A program made the position numbers and the translations under genes. The notes below the pieces were generated by a model, which had not been told where the DNA came from, ran no database searches, and worked only from the letters and a program-made list of their open reading frames with translations. A stretch of 64,000 bases of DNA from Balamuthia mandrillaris (Eukaryota > Discosea > Longamoebia > Balamuthiidae): contig JAVKOQ010000104.1 in assembly GCA_031835245.1 (NCBI GenBank), positions 110,581 to 174,580 of the forward strand. The letters are read 5' to 3'. Shown one piece after another: positions 1 to 10,243 of this stretch. Numbering within the stretch: position 1 is the first letter of the stretch; the number at the start of each line of letters is the position of its first letter.

Positions 1-291
1 TTTGGCGGGCAGACGTTGATTGGACTGCTGCTGGTGGAGACGCTCGTTCTCTTGGTGACGTATAACATCAAAGTCAGAGGAGGGCGCAACGTGGATGAAG
101 AGGAGAATTACGACGAGGATGATGAGGAGAACGGAGGCAAAGGAGCACAACAAAAAGAGGATCAAAGAGCGAAGCAACAGAAAGATAGTGAGGACGAGGA
201 TGATGAGGAGAACGGAGGCAAAGGAACACAACAAAAAGAGGAACAAAAAGAGAAGCAACGGAAAGATAGTGATGATGATAGTTCACATTGA
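1..291 (+). CDS. 3' end of an unrecognised membrane protein with an acidic repeat tail (partial)
   Basis: The frame is open from base 1 to a TGA at 289-291, so this is the last exon, or last part, of a gene that starts outside the window. The first ~25 residues form a hydrophobic stretch rich in Leu and Val that reads as a transmembrane helix and ends at KVRGG. After it comes a very polar tail made of two near-identical units of about 26 residues, each with DEDDEENGGKG followed by QQKE and KDS. That order suggests a C-terminal membrane anchor with a charged tail, side unknown. I do not recognise the family. The tail repeat is also a DNA repeat (about 114-189 and 192-267) and could vary in copy number. 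An A-rich AATAAA stretch follows directly at 298-303 and could be the polyadenylation signal. Confidence 0.55.
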   Translation, partial: FGGQTLIGLLLVETLVLLVTYNIKVRGGRNVDEEENYDEDDEENGGKGAQQKEDQRAKQQKDSEDEDDEENGGKGTQQKEEQKEKQRKDSDDDSSH

Positions 292-1051
292 AAAAAAAAT
301 AAAGAGAAAAAAAAAACAGAAAAGGTAGTTTGTTTTTTCCTTTGTGGGCGGAGTGGTGAGAGTTCACTCCGGGCGAAAAGCTCCGTAAGCTAAGCGAAAG
401 ATGGGACTCATTCAGTTTTTGTCTTTCAAGAACTTCTCTTGCCAGCGCCGAAAGCGCTCAGAGGGAGGAGGATATCGACCTCGAACACGTGGGCGTAACG
501 CTTCATTGAAAAATTCGTCTACTTCATTCTCAAGTCTTTTTTTTTTTTGTGTGAGGGGAGAGCGAGAAAAAGAAGAGCGGATAGAAGAGAGAAGACGGTC
601 AGGCAGAGAGAAGTGAGGCTCTTATCAAAAACAAAAATTATAAACAAAATCACAACAAAACCCAAAAAAAAAGGGAGAAAAAACCAAACCTAGTGAAACT
701 TTCCACTAGCTCGGTCAACTGAGAAAGAAAGATATCAGGTGCATGGGACGTCATCCGAGAGCCACCGCCTCGTCCGTTTGCCTTCCTTGCTTGCTTGCTT
801 GCTGTTTCCTTAGGTCTCTTGCTTCGTTCGAAACAAAGTCGTCAGATATTTCGTGCTATGCAATTCATTTATTAGGATGACATCACACATTTCTTTAAAT
901 AGAAATTGCTTACCTCATACATTCTGTAGAATTTCTGAAGCCGTTGGGCTTCTTTGGAACACCTATCCTGCAGTATTCGAGCACAAGCTGGGCAACCGCC
1001 ATTGTCGACAAAAAAAACAAAATGCAAAATAAAAAATAAAAATAAAATAGA
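292..1051. other. Intergenic region
   Basis: It holds the 3' flank of the gene at the window start and the 5' flank of the ankyrin gene. Short open frames here are Arg/Ser or Lys-rich with no family resemblance. A run of GCTT repeats lies at about 789-803. I see no RNA gene or promoter motif that I can defend. Confidence 0.5.
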
Positions 1052-3726
1052 ATGGAAGCCGAAAGAGCAATGGCGAGCCTTGAGGAATGCGTTTCTTGCC
1101 CACGAGGGGAAGAAGGAGAAGGCCCGGACAGTGCGTTCGCTCGCTTCCAGGCCCTCTTGCAAGAGTCTGCTGGTTCTATTCCGCAATCCTCCATCGACCG
1201 CCTGCTGCACTGCTGCCTTCGCGCCGGGCAGCCCGAGATGGCTGGCTTCCTCCTCGAGCGACACTCTGCGGACGTGGAGAGCCTCGAGGGGCGCAGCAGG
1301 AGCAACAAGAAGAGCTGCTTGATGAACGCCATCACCAGCGGCATCGCGCGCAACGAGGAATGCCTGCTGGCGGTGCTGCAAAAGGGAGTCCCCTCCGCCA
1401 AGCAACTCAACGAAGCGCTGTGTGGCGCTGCTAAACTTGCCAGACTGGATTATATCAGTTAGCCTTTTCTTTCTTCTTCCTTTCTTTCTTCTTTTTTTTC
1501 TCTTTTTTTTAAACTTTTTTTTTTCACAAAAGAGTTACTGGTGGAGCATGGAGCAGACGTGAACTACAAGGAACCTAACTATCTTAACACCGCATTGCAC
1601 CTCTGCGCCCTTCGCTCCGATGAGAAGGCCATCGAGTATTTGCTCTCCAAAGGAGCCTCGCCTTCTCACCTCAATGCTCATGCTGAGACTGCGTTGCATA
1701 AGGCCGTGGCTAATCCCTCCGCCTCGCTGGAGTGTGTGCGGTTGTTGCTTCAGCACGGGGCTTCCGTTCTTGTACGAGCTTTCATTCTGCTTTCCTCTCT
1801 TCGCTTTGTGCTCTTCACTGTGCACGCTTTTCTGCTCTTCTCTCTTGCTTTCTGTCTCCATTATCTTAGCTCTTTTCTCTTTCAGGTCTGCAACAAACAA
1901 GGAGAGACTGCGTTCTATAAAGCCATAGAAAGAGGCAACCTAGCTGCTGCTAAACTCATGATCGAACAATACTTTTCTCAAAAAGAAAAAGAGCAAGAGC
2001 AACACACAACTTCGTTGTTACATCAAGCGGCGATGGCAGGAAATGCTGAAATAATGGAGATGTTATTGTCTCGCGATGTTACTTCAGACATTGGAAGAAA
2101 GGACAACGACGGAAACACACCGCTTCATTTGGCAACGATGGCCTTGAAAGAGAAACATTTACAGCAGCAGTTGCAACAAAGCGCCCGTCGTTCAGCTTCA
2201 GACGGCTTGGCTATGCATCATTGCTATGCCCCGGAAGACTTGAAATGCATTGAGTTACTTCTCGGTACCGAGGACGCGTTTTCTTTCTCTTCTTCTATCT
2301 TCGTGTTCTAGTTTATCCTTTTCTTCCTTTTCTTCTTTGTGTTCTAGTTGTTCTCATTCTCCTTTTCTCACTTTCCTGCTTCTCACATTTCTTGTCGTAA
2401 TTCAGAAAAGGATCCATCTCAATTAAACGTTCCGTCACAACAAACCGGAGAAACACCATTACACAACGCGGTGAAAGCCGGACTTCCTCCATCTCTCATC
2501 ACCCTCTTCCTCTCTTCTGGGGCTGACCCATCTCTTCTCAACAACAATCAAAGAACTGCTCTCGACGAAGCAGCAGCGGCTCTAAATGTGCCTTGTGTTA
2601 CTGCTTTTTTGGACCACATTCTAAACAACGACAACAACGAAGAGGAGAATGAAGAAGGAAAAGGGAAAGCAAAGAAGGTAACAACGATTGCTTTGATGGA
2701 ATATCGCGACGACGAAGGAAACTCATTACTCCACAAAGCTGCAACTTCTCTCGAGTTTTGTTCATGCATCACGACGCTATTATCACAAAACGGAAACGAA
2801 AGAAGAGGAAAGTTTTTGTTGCATGAGAGCATTGACTTTTGTCTGTTGATTGACGAACCCAATCATAACGGCGATACACCGTTGATGTTAGCGCTACAAC
2901 ATGGCGTGTTAGATGCAGTTGCTCTGTTATTGGACTTTGGGGCAAGTTTGCATTCTTCTGCTGCTCCTTCTTCGTCAAAGAATGTAGAAAACAATGCCTT
3001 GGATGTTGCGATCAAAATGGGAGATATTCATGCGTTAATGTTGATTGTGGAGAAGAGAGGAACAAACATCTTCGATGAGAGGATAAAGCAACGAATGAAA
3101 GACTATCGAGACGAAGAAGGCCTCACTTTGTTGCATCGGTATCTTTGCTTTTTCTTTTTCAACCTCTTTTTCTATCCTTTCTCGTTTGAGCTAACCTTTC
3201 CTTCGAATGAAGGGCGGTCCGCTTTAATAACATCGAAGCAACTCGTCTCTGCATCGAAACTGCCGGTCTTGATCTTCACTCTACCTCCATTTATTTACAA
3301 CAGCAACAAAATGGAGTTACTGAAGAGGGTGGTGACGACGAAGACGAATTTGAAGAGGATCGTTTCATCTGCGACGTCTATTCAAGGGGAGGAACTCCTC
3401 TTCATCTTCTTTGCAACACAGAAGAAGGACACGTCACAGAAACTACCAAACAACTGCTTCGCTACATCTTATCTCAGCTTCAGCTTCAACAACAACTGCC
3501 TCAACTTCTCAACAACACGAAAGATTTTGAGGGCAACACTCCGATTCATTTGTGTTGTCAGAATAACCATTTGAATTTGTTGGAGGTGATGAAAGAGGAG
3601 ATCAAAGACTTGTCTCAGGCGATCGACTTTGAGGTGACGAACCTTAGAGGAGAAACAGCGGTGGATGTGGCTGAGCTGTATGGTTTTGAGGAGTGTGCTT
3701 CTTTCCTTCGACTGCTACAACCATAA
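1052..3726 (+). CDS. Ankyrin-repeat protein, five exons
   Basis: Exons by eye: 1052-1457, 1533-1771, 1886-2264, 2406-3138, 3213-3726, about 756 residues. The joins keep the frame and restore repeat motifs: exon 1 to 2 gives KLLVEHGADVN, exon 2 to 3 gives GASVLVCNKQGETAFYKAI. At least eight ankyrin units are visible, with the usual TPLH or TALH and LLL-x-GA-x motifs (TALHLCALRSD, TALHKAVAN, NTPLHLATMA, ETPLHNAVKAG, NTPIHLCCQNNHL, ETAVDVAELYG). No enzyme domain, signal peptide or membrane helix is apparent. The first ~110 residues lack clear repeats. Ankyrin repeats are protein-binding scaffolds, and the partner cannot be read from sequence. Several units carry insertions rich in Glu, Asp or Gln between helices (for example near 2630-2670 and 3320-3360), which is common in amoebal repeat proteins. 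Confidence 0.85.
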
Positions 3727-3872
3727 ACAAGAATAGACTGCCTACTCAACTTTTTGTTGCGGCTGTTCCGCACGGCAGAGAGGAAGCCATACCAAATACT
3801 ATCACTTGTGCATGCAAGCCAAACAACCTACTTAGCAACAAGAAAGAAAAATTGACGCATATTTACCACCAA

Positions 3873-3943
3873 GCATCCGTAGTCTAGGGGCATGATTTCC
3901 GCCTGCCACGCGGGAGGCCCGGGTTCAACTCCCGGCGGATGCA
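3873..3943 (+). tRNA. tRNA-Gly (anticodon GCC)
   Basis: A 71-nt cloverleaf. Acceptor strands GCATCCG and CGGATGC pair fully, with A as discriminator. The anticodon arm has loop CTGCCAC with GCC in the middle, and the T arm is GGGTTCAACTCCC. No intron. A T-run for Pol III termination follows at about 3957-3970. It is identical to the copies at 4273 and 44842. Confidence 0.96.
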
Positions 3944-4272
3944 CATTCTTTTATGCTTTTTTCCCTTTTTTGCAATAGTAGCCTGCTGCTGGTCCAGGGC
4001 GGCATTTTTTTGTGTGTGGTGATGTGAATGAAACTCAAGGGTTTGCTGGATTAAGTTTATGAACAACAATCAGAGAGAGACGCGAAACCAACGGTGCCCA
4101 GGGTAGGAGATAGAAACAACTCCTAATCGATAACCACCGGACAGTAGTAGCTCCAAAAGGACCCAAAGAAGAAAACGTGAAAGAGAACGAAAAAGTTGAC
4201 GATGACGATGGTTGCAAAGCCGAAGGAGTTTCTCTGGCATTATGAGGTTTTAAAAAATGACAAAAAGCAATG
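3944..4272. other. Spacer between two inverted tRNA-Gly genes
   Basis: About 330 bases between tRNA genes that face each other. No protein gene is convincing in either direction. Frames that run into the tRNAs show the RELNPG-type peptides that tRNA sequence always gives when translated. Confidence 0.5.
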
Positions 4273-4343
4273 TGCATCCGCCGGGAGTTGAACCCGGGCC
4301 TCCCGCGTGGCAGGCGGAAATCATGCCCCTAGACTACGGATGC
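4273..4343 (-). tRNA. tRNA-Gly (anticodon GCC), second copy
   Basis: Identical over 71 nt to the copy at 3873 but on the opposite strand, so the two converge. The 5' flanks share only a few bases (ACCAA before the first base), which argues for two functional genes rather than a recent large inverted duplication. A CTTTTTG stretch 3' of it can serve as terminator. Confidence 0.96.
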
Positions 4344-4603
4344 TTGGTGAAATTAAGAGAATATCCTGACGTAACCTAAAGCTCATCCAAGCCTTTTTGA
4401 TTGGGCAAAGGGATCGAACATGGAGAGAGCTCTGGTGGCCGGAGTTATCAAGATGACGGAGGGGAAGCAGAAGGGGAGCAACAACACAACGAAGAAGAAG
4501 CAGAGGAGGAGGAGGAAGACCAGGAGGAATCCGATTGGAAAAGGAAGAACTTCAAATAGCCGTGTTATCCACCAAAGACAAAGGAAAACGCTGCCGATGA
4601 GGA

Positions 4604-6268
4604 ATGGAGCCTGCACCGGGAGACAAGAGCGAGGAGGTTGCAGAGGACGACGAACAGGAGGAAGATGAAGTTTTCGCACTTCCCCGGCTTCTCCAACCCT
4701 TGGCACACTCAACCATCTGCTGCCTCCCCTACAAAGGTTTGACCTCTTTGCCGCGGGCGTTTGGTAGGCTCACCGCTCTTGCCTACTGCGACCTCAACAA
4801 CAACGAGCTTACCTGCTTGCCGAGAGAATTTGGCCAGCTCACCGTCCTCACCCAGTGCTACCTCTCCCACAACAAGCTGACCTCTTTGCCGAGGGAATTT
4901 GGCCAGCTCACCGCTCTCACTCACCTCAACCTCACCAACAACAAACTGACCTACTTGCCGAATGAATTTGGCCAGCTTACCGCTCTTACCGAGTGCTACC
5001 TCACCAACAACAAGCTTTCATCCTTGTCGAGAGAGTTTGGCCAGCTCACCGCTCTCACCGCGTGCTGCCTCTCCTACAACCAGCTTTCATCCTTGCCGAG
5101 AGATTTTGGCCAGCTCACCGCTCTCACCCAGTGCTACCTCTCCAACAACCAGCTGACCTCCTTGCCGAGCGAATTTGGCCAGCTGTTCGCTCTTACCTCC
5201 TGCTACCTCCACACCAACAAGCTAGCCTCCTTGCCAAGGGAATATGGCCAGCTCACCGCTCTCTCCGACTGCAACCTCTCCAACAACAAGCTGACCTCCT
5301 TACCGAGGGAGTTTGGCCAGCTCACCGCTCTCACTGTGTGCTACCTCCACAACAACAAGCTGAGCTCCTTGCCGAGAGAGTTTGGCCAGCTGACTGCTCT
5401 CAGACGCTGCTACCTCTCCGACAACAAGCTGACCTCTTTGCCGAGCGAGTTTGGACAGCTCAACGCTCTCACCCACTGCAACCTCAACAATAACGAGCTG
5501 GCCTCCTTGCCGAGGGAATTTGGCCAGCTCACCGCTCTCACTGTGTGCTACCTCAACAACAACAAGCTTTCATCCTTGCCGAGGGAATTTGGCCAGCTCA
5601 CCGCTCTCACTCACTGCAACCTCCACAACAACAAGCTTTCATCCTTGCCGAAGGAGTTTGGCCAGCTCACCGCGCTTGCTGTGTGCTACCTCTCCAACAA
5701 CCAGCTGAGCTCCTTGCCGAGAGAATTTGGCCAGCTCACCGCTCTCTCCAACTGCCACCTGGATGATAACCCCTTGGCAGCACTGCCTTGCTCTATGGTT
5801 TTGCTTCTTCCGTCCTTGAAGCTCTCCCAGCAACCCTTTCATCAGCAAGAGGTCAGGGAGAAGCAGGAGAAAAGAGCGAAACCCAACCAATCAACGCCCA
5901 TGAGAAGCAACCATGCAACTGTGAAAAGTTTGTGGCACTTGAGCGGGGAGACGGTGCTGCGGAAAAAGCTTTTACCAACAGGCCTGTTGAGCTCTGTTCC
6001 AGCTTCCCCCCTCACTTGGCTTTCTTCAGAGAGGAATACAAACCAGCAAGGAACAAAAGAAGAATGGAAAGAAGAAGGAGAAGGGAGTGTGGAGGAGGTC
6101 ACGGTGCTGCCGGAAGAAGTGAAGGAAAGACTGGACCGGTTGCAGAGAAGATGTGATGTTTGTGAGCAGCTGTATTTACAGGCAGAAAAGGAGGAGGAGA
6201 ATGAAGCAGAAGAACAACCAAGGCAAGTCGTGAGAAGATATTGGGACCAGCAAAGAGAAGTTTGTTAA
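4604..6268 (+). CDS. Leucine-rich-repeat protein with 15 regular 23-residue repeats
   Basis: One open exon of 554 residues. An acidic N-terminus is followed by 15 consecutive LRRs of 23 residues (LPREFGQLTALTxCYLxNNKLSS type), about residues 45-395, matching 69-bp tandem DNA repeats. This is the Ras-suppressor/plant-intracellular-like LRR class. The usual second Leu of LxxLxL is Cys in 14 of 15 repeats. A Lys/Glu/Ser-rich tail of ~150 residues follows, with RRCDVC near 524-529 and a terminal Cys. There is no membrane helix or signal peptide, so it is probably cytosolic. The chosen ATG is the first in frame. Upstream, at about 4440-4557, another frame encodes an acidic stretch that might be an extra exon joined by an intron I could not place. 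The last 93 bases overlap the last exon of the minus-strand gene that follows. Confidence 0.85.
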   Translation: MEPAPGDKSEEVAEDDEQEEDEVFALPRLLQPLAHSTICCLPYKGLTSLPRAFGRLTALAYCDLNNNELTCLPREFGQLTVLTQCYLSHNKLTSLPREFGQLTALTHLNLTNNKLTYLPNEFGQLTALTECYLTNNKLSSLSREFGQLTALTACCLSYNQLSSLPRDFGQLTALTQCYLSNNQLTSLPSEFGQLFALTSCYLHTNKLASLPREYGQLTALSDCNLSNNKLTSLPREFGQLTALTVCYLHNNKLSSLPREFGQLTALRRCYLSDNKLTSLPSEFGQLNALTHCNLNNNELASLPREFGQLTALTVCYLNNNKLSSLPREFGQLTALTHCNLHNNKLSSLPKEFGQLTALAVCYLSNNQLSSLPREFGQLTALSNCHLDDNPLAALPCSMVLLLPSLKLSQQPFHQQEVREKQEKRAKPNQSTPMRSNHATVKSLWHLSGETVLRKKLLPTGLLSSVPASPLTWLSSERNTNQQGTKEEWKEEGEGSVEEVTVLPEEVKERLDRLQRRCDVCEQLYLQAEKEEENEAEEQPRQVVRRYWDQQREVC

Positions 6269-7426
6269 CAAAACGACCAACAACACCAACAAAAGGTTGC
6301 TGAAGAGGGTGTAGGAAAGAGTGCCTTCCACTGTGAAGAGGAGGGCCAATGCCATCGCATTCCTATCCACCGGCATCCCTCTAAAGTAAGGTCTCTCTCC
6401 TGCTTGGACGAAAAAAAAAAGGAAATGGGAAGAAAAGAAAAAATAAGAAACAAACAAATGGTTAATGGCGAATGATCGTTATGGGTGTTGAAGCGTTTAT
6501 GTACGGTTTATCCCTCCTTCCTACTACTCTTTGAGTTGTTTTCCTTTCCTCAAAGCTCAATAACAAAACAACAAAACAACAAAACGGAACAAAAAAAAAA
6601 GAGGAGGCTCGTTCCTCTGCATTTTTTCTCGTTTAAAAATTGTGACGAAAGCAAACAAAAGGGACGTGAAAATAAATAAAGAGTGAGATAGACAAAGAAA
6701 ACGGAGCAAAGGTTCGGTGCGAAGGGATGAGACCAGTACCACGAAAAAGAAGGAACCCAAAAACAGAGGGGAGCGAGAGAGAAGAGAAAAGAGGATAGAA
6801 AAAACAGAGAAGGATAGAGAAGAGAAGAGAAGAAGTGAAGCAACAAGAGAGAAAAAGCCCAAGAGAGCAAGGATGAGAGAGAGAGAGAGAGAGAGAACCT
6901 GGGGCGGACTTTAGGCCAAACACATTAAAGTATGCCAAGCGAACGGCCATGTTGCACAAATAGCAAGCACCGACTACCAAAGCGCCCAAAGAGAACTGAG
7001 TGTAGGTCAACACGCAGACAACCGGCACCACCCCAAAATTCACCAAGTCGCAGAGAGAGTCCAAATGTCCTCCCACTTTCCCAATCAAAGGATCTCTCCC
7101 TTTCTATTTGTTTATTATTATTTTTTTGGTTTTTCTTTTGGTGAGTGTTCGAATGAAAAGAGGAGGAAAGGAAAAAAGAAAAGAGAAAAAAAAGGGGAGC
7201 GGATTACCTTGGCAGCAAGCTCACGAGCAATAGCTCCGTCCAGCCAGTCGCACAGGCACGAAACCATGAGGGTGCACATGGCCAGGTTGAAGCGTTGCGA
7301 CACCAAAATCAAATAGAGCGTGATGTTGCCAAACACCAACCCCGTGAGGGTACACAAGTTGGCGGGGTCGGAGGCATACCACCACATCCCCTTCGAAGGG
7401 TCCACCACCGCCGCCGGCGAAGACAT
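6176..7426 (-). CDS. CDP-alcohol phosphatidyltransferase, phosphatidylserine-synthase (PssA/Cho1) type
   Basis: Exons, read on the minus strand: 7426-7208, 7103-6899, 6399-6176, giving 215 residues. The joined protein contains the family signature DG-x2-AR ... G-x3-D-x3-D as DGAIAR ... GGHLDSLCD, split by intron 1. The following DLVNFGVVP and MAVRLAYFNVF are close to bacterial and yeast CDP-diacylglycerol-serine O-phosphatidyltransferases, which make phosphatidylserine from CDP-diacylglycerol and serine in the ER or mitochondrial membrane. Exon 3 opens with GERPYFRGMPVDRNAMALALL, also typical, then hydrophobic helices. Several membrane helices are evident and no presequence. Intron 2 (499 bases) carries a long sense-strand CT tract. 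The last 93 bases lie antisense to the LRR gene. It lies divergent to a cytidylyltransferase gene, another phospholipid head-group enzyme type. The exact substrate (serine or another alcohol) is inference. Confidence 0.8.
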
Positions 7427-7953
7427 TCTCTCTCGTTGTTCTGGATTTTAGCAAACAAAAAACGAAAATGTCGGCAAAAACTGAATTTTCGGTTCTGATT
7501 AATCTGGTGCCTAATTCATTAAAATTTACTTAATAAGTTCAACGCCACGTCATTACCCGAGAGTTTTGCCTTTTGCGCGTAGTGCCACGTCATCCGGTGA
7601 CATTCGTCATTTCACGAAACAACATAACTACGATTTCTGATTGGTTGAGAAATTAAATTTTCCGGTACCACAAAATTTCCGAACCAATCACGATGAATGT
7701 AAATCACGGAAAAAGGAACATGCCCGGAAAATTCCAAGATTGGCGAAAACTATAAATATTGGAACCCAAAGCCCATGAATCCAAATTCATTCTTTTTAAA
7801 TAGTTTCAAAGCGTTCACATCTCTCTCTCTTTATTGTGCCCGCATTCTGCGTTAAATAATAGTTTTTTTTTCTGCTTTTTTTTTGTCTTCTATTCCCCCT
7901 CTTTCACATTACTCTAAATCACACACTACAAACCAAACAAACAACTAAGCAAA
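7427..7953. promoter_or_regulatory. Shared divergent promoter region with TATA box
   Basis: These 527 bases separate the two divergent phospholipid genes. A clean TATAAATA lies at 7751-7758, about 200 bases upstream of the + strand ATG, and the sequence between is pyrimidine-rich, as expected of a 5' leader. CACGTCAT occurs at about 7551 and again at 7581, and CGTCAT near 7604, resembling half-sites of bZIP/CREB-type binding sites. Function of these motifs is inference. Confidence 0.45.
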
Positions 7954-9574
7954 ATGTCATACTATGAGTCCAAGTTGTCCGCCTTGTACGCCGACATTGA
8001 CCACGAAGACGGGTGCGCCTATCCCAACTACTGTAACGGTGAATTAAGGTAACCTTTCGTTTCTCTTTCTAGTTGTGAACAGTTTTGTTGGAATTTTTTT
8101 TAAAGAAAAATGGAATGACGTCATTTTTCTGCTTTTTTCTGCTTTCTTCCAATTTTCCTGCTGCTTGCCTCTTTTTTTCGTCCGTTTATCTCTTTACTTT
8201 CACTATTTATATGAAACGCGTTTTTTTTTTTTTGTTATTTCTGCTTTAAATTCAAACAGCGTTCGTTTTGTTTACACATCCATCCATCCATCCACTCGCT
8301 CTCTTTCTCTTGCTGTATATTTATTCTTATTCTTATTATTATTATTTTTGTTAACAAAAATCATGTTTAGAAAAACTTCACGGCTGGACGAGCTGGAAAA
8401 AGAAATGCAGAGGAAAGAAGTGCCGGAGACGTCCCCACCCGGTGCCCCCTCCGACAAAGAGCTCAGCCAAAAGGAAAAGGAGGTCTTTTCCTCGCTGTCT
8501 GGTCTCAACGACGTCGTTGTTCCTGGTTCTTCGTCCTCTTCCTCCTCCGCTTCCGCCTCTGCCAACTCCTCCTCCAAAGAAAAGGACAGGGCGCCCATCC
8601 ATTTCATCTATTCCGTCGGTTGCTTTGACCTCTTTCACTACGGCCACAAGATCCTCTTCTCCCGCATGCGGCGCTTCGGCGGGGAGGGCTGCAAGCTCGT
8701 CATCGGCGTCCACGATGACCTCTCCATCTACAAGCTGAAGGCCAAGTGGCCGATCGACCCGCTGGAGAAGCGGCTGGCCAACGTGGCCAAGTACGCCGAC
8801 CGAGCGTTTGTCATCCCGTCCACCGATCCCACTCCCTACCTGGCCGCCATCATTGATAAAAAGGTAAGCGTCGTCTTCTTCCCCTTTCTCTCTTCTCTTT
8901 TTGTTGTCCATGGATCACCCGTCCGGTTTTTTTGTTTCTTTTCTCGTTATTTTTTTTGCAAAAGACTAGAAGAAAGGCCATGCATGGATGGACATTCCTT
9001 CTATTCTTTTTGTATTGTGTGTGTTTGCTTTGTGAAAGCTAGACGCAACGAACGAGCCCTGAACCCAAAGGCCTTCCTTCATTCCTGGGACTCCCTCTCT
9101 CTGTCTCCCTCGACGAGCCGCTGCTCTGGCCACCACCCGCTTAGGACAATTTCGACAACGACAAAGGCTGAGAATGAGGAGGAGGAGAAGAGGAGAGGGA
9201 GAACCGTTAGGAAAAAGAGGCGCTCTTGGATAACGTGTCGTGTTTGCTTTTGTGACTCTCTTTGTTTTTTGTTGTAAACTGTTTGTGCATCACGTGGCTA
9301 ACATGTGCTTTCATCTCTTTTAAAAACCAAACAATAGGAAGCAGCGTTCTCTGTGTACATGAGAGGCAACGACATGCCCACCTTCCCCGGTCGGCAGCTC
9401 ATCGAGAAGCTCGGCATGCGAATCCACCTCTTCCCCTACACCTCGAGCGTGAGCAGCACCATGCTGCGAGAAAAGCTGCTGAGCGGGGCCGCCCACAAAA
9501 CCAACAAAAAAGCGGACCCCCATCACCCCAAGCGAACAAAGCTTCTACAGAGCCACGAAGCCTCCCCGCAATGA
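7954..9574 (+). CDS. Cytidylyltransferase-family protein (HxGH nucleotidyltransferase), three exons
   Basis: Exons 7954-8048, 8371-8863, 9338-9574 give 274 residues. The catalytic domain begins near residue 105 with IYSVGCFDLFHYGHKIL, the HxGH nucleotide-binding motif of cytidylyltransferases, and continues with KLVIGVHDD and PLEKRLANVAKYADRAF. The last exon supplies RGNDMPTFPGRQLIEKLG and SSVSSTMLREKL, the position of the ISTT-like signature that closes the active site. Family members couple CTP to phosphocholine, phosphoethanolamine or glycerol-3-phosphate, and the precise substrate cannot be read here. The ~100-residue N-terminus is low-complexity (Ser, Lys, Glu) and probably disordered. 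Intron 2 is 474 bases and I saw no further exon inside it. The neighbour is a PssA/Cho1-like enzyme with which it shares a divergent promoter region. Confidence 0.85.
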
Positions 9575-9851
9575 CCGCATGCATGCCAGAAAAAAATGGA
9601 GAAAAAGCAAAAGAAACAAATATTCTGTTCCTCTTGTAAACTACTTTCAAAATATACACTTCTCAAACAAAACAAAACATATACTCGACCTGTCCATTTT
9701 CTCTCTCTCTCGCTCTCGCTCTTCCTCCCTCAGTCACATCGCCTTTTTCATTCCCTTATAAGAGAATGCGGAAGAGAGGAGAGAAGGAGAAGGGAGAGAG
9801 CAATAAAGAAGAAGAAGAAGAAGAGCAAGAAGAGCAAGAAGAGCAAGAAGA

Positions 9852-9905
<54 letters not shown>

Positions 9906-10033
9906 ATTTGGGAATGACAAAATTATATTTATAGATGCAGACAAGAGAAAAAAGGGATAGGCTCTCTAACAAGTATAGGAATCTCTCAGCGTGCTGGAAG
10001 CCATCCGCCTGGTTTTTGCCTCCCACCGAGTTT
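9575..10033. repeat. Intergenic region with (GA)n microsatellite
   Basis: Region between the 3' ends of two convergent genes. A GAAGAGCAA-type purine run leads into about 22 GA dinucleotides (9859-9903). Nothing else is recognised. Confidence 0.7.
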
Positions 10034-10173
10034 TTACTTGGTGCGTCCCATGAGGGTATCCGCCATCTTATCGGCAGGAGCAGCCAAGGCAGCGGCAATC
10101 TTGGCCGTCATTCCTTCCTTTGGCATATGGGGCTGTTTTTTTGAGGCACAACGTTAGGAAAATGGAGAAGAAA

Positions 10174-10243
<70 letters not shown>

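Noticed and set aside
401-616. Small + strand frame of 71 codons
   Set aside because: Composition is Arg/Ser/Glu low complexity, with no motif, no splice partner and no support as a gene.
4738-5780. CRISPR-like array of regular ~69-base repeats
   Set aside because: The unit is a multiple of three, stays in one open frame and encodes 23-residue LRRs; there are no unique spacers of constant length, and the genome is eukaryotic.
6485-7144. Several short overlapping frames on both strands in the PSS-like gene region
   Set aside because: They fall in the pyrimidine-rich intron 2 or are mirror frames of exon 2; the spliced PSS-like reading explains the conserved motifs.
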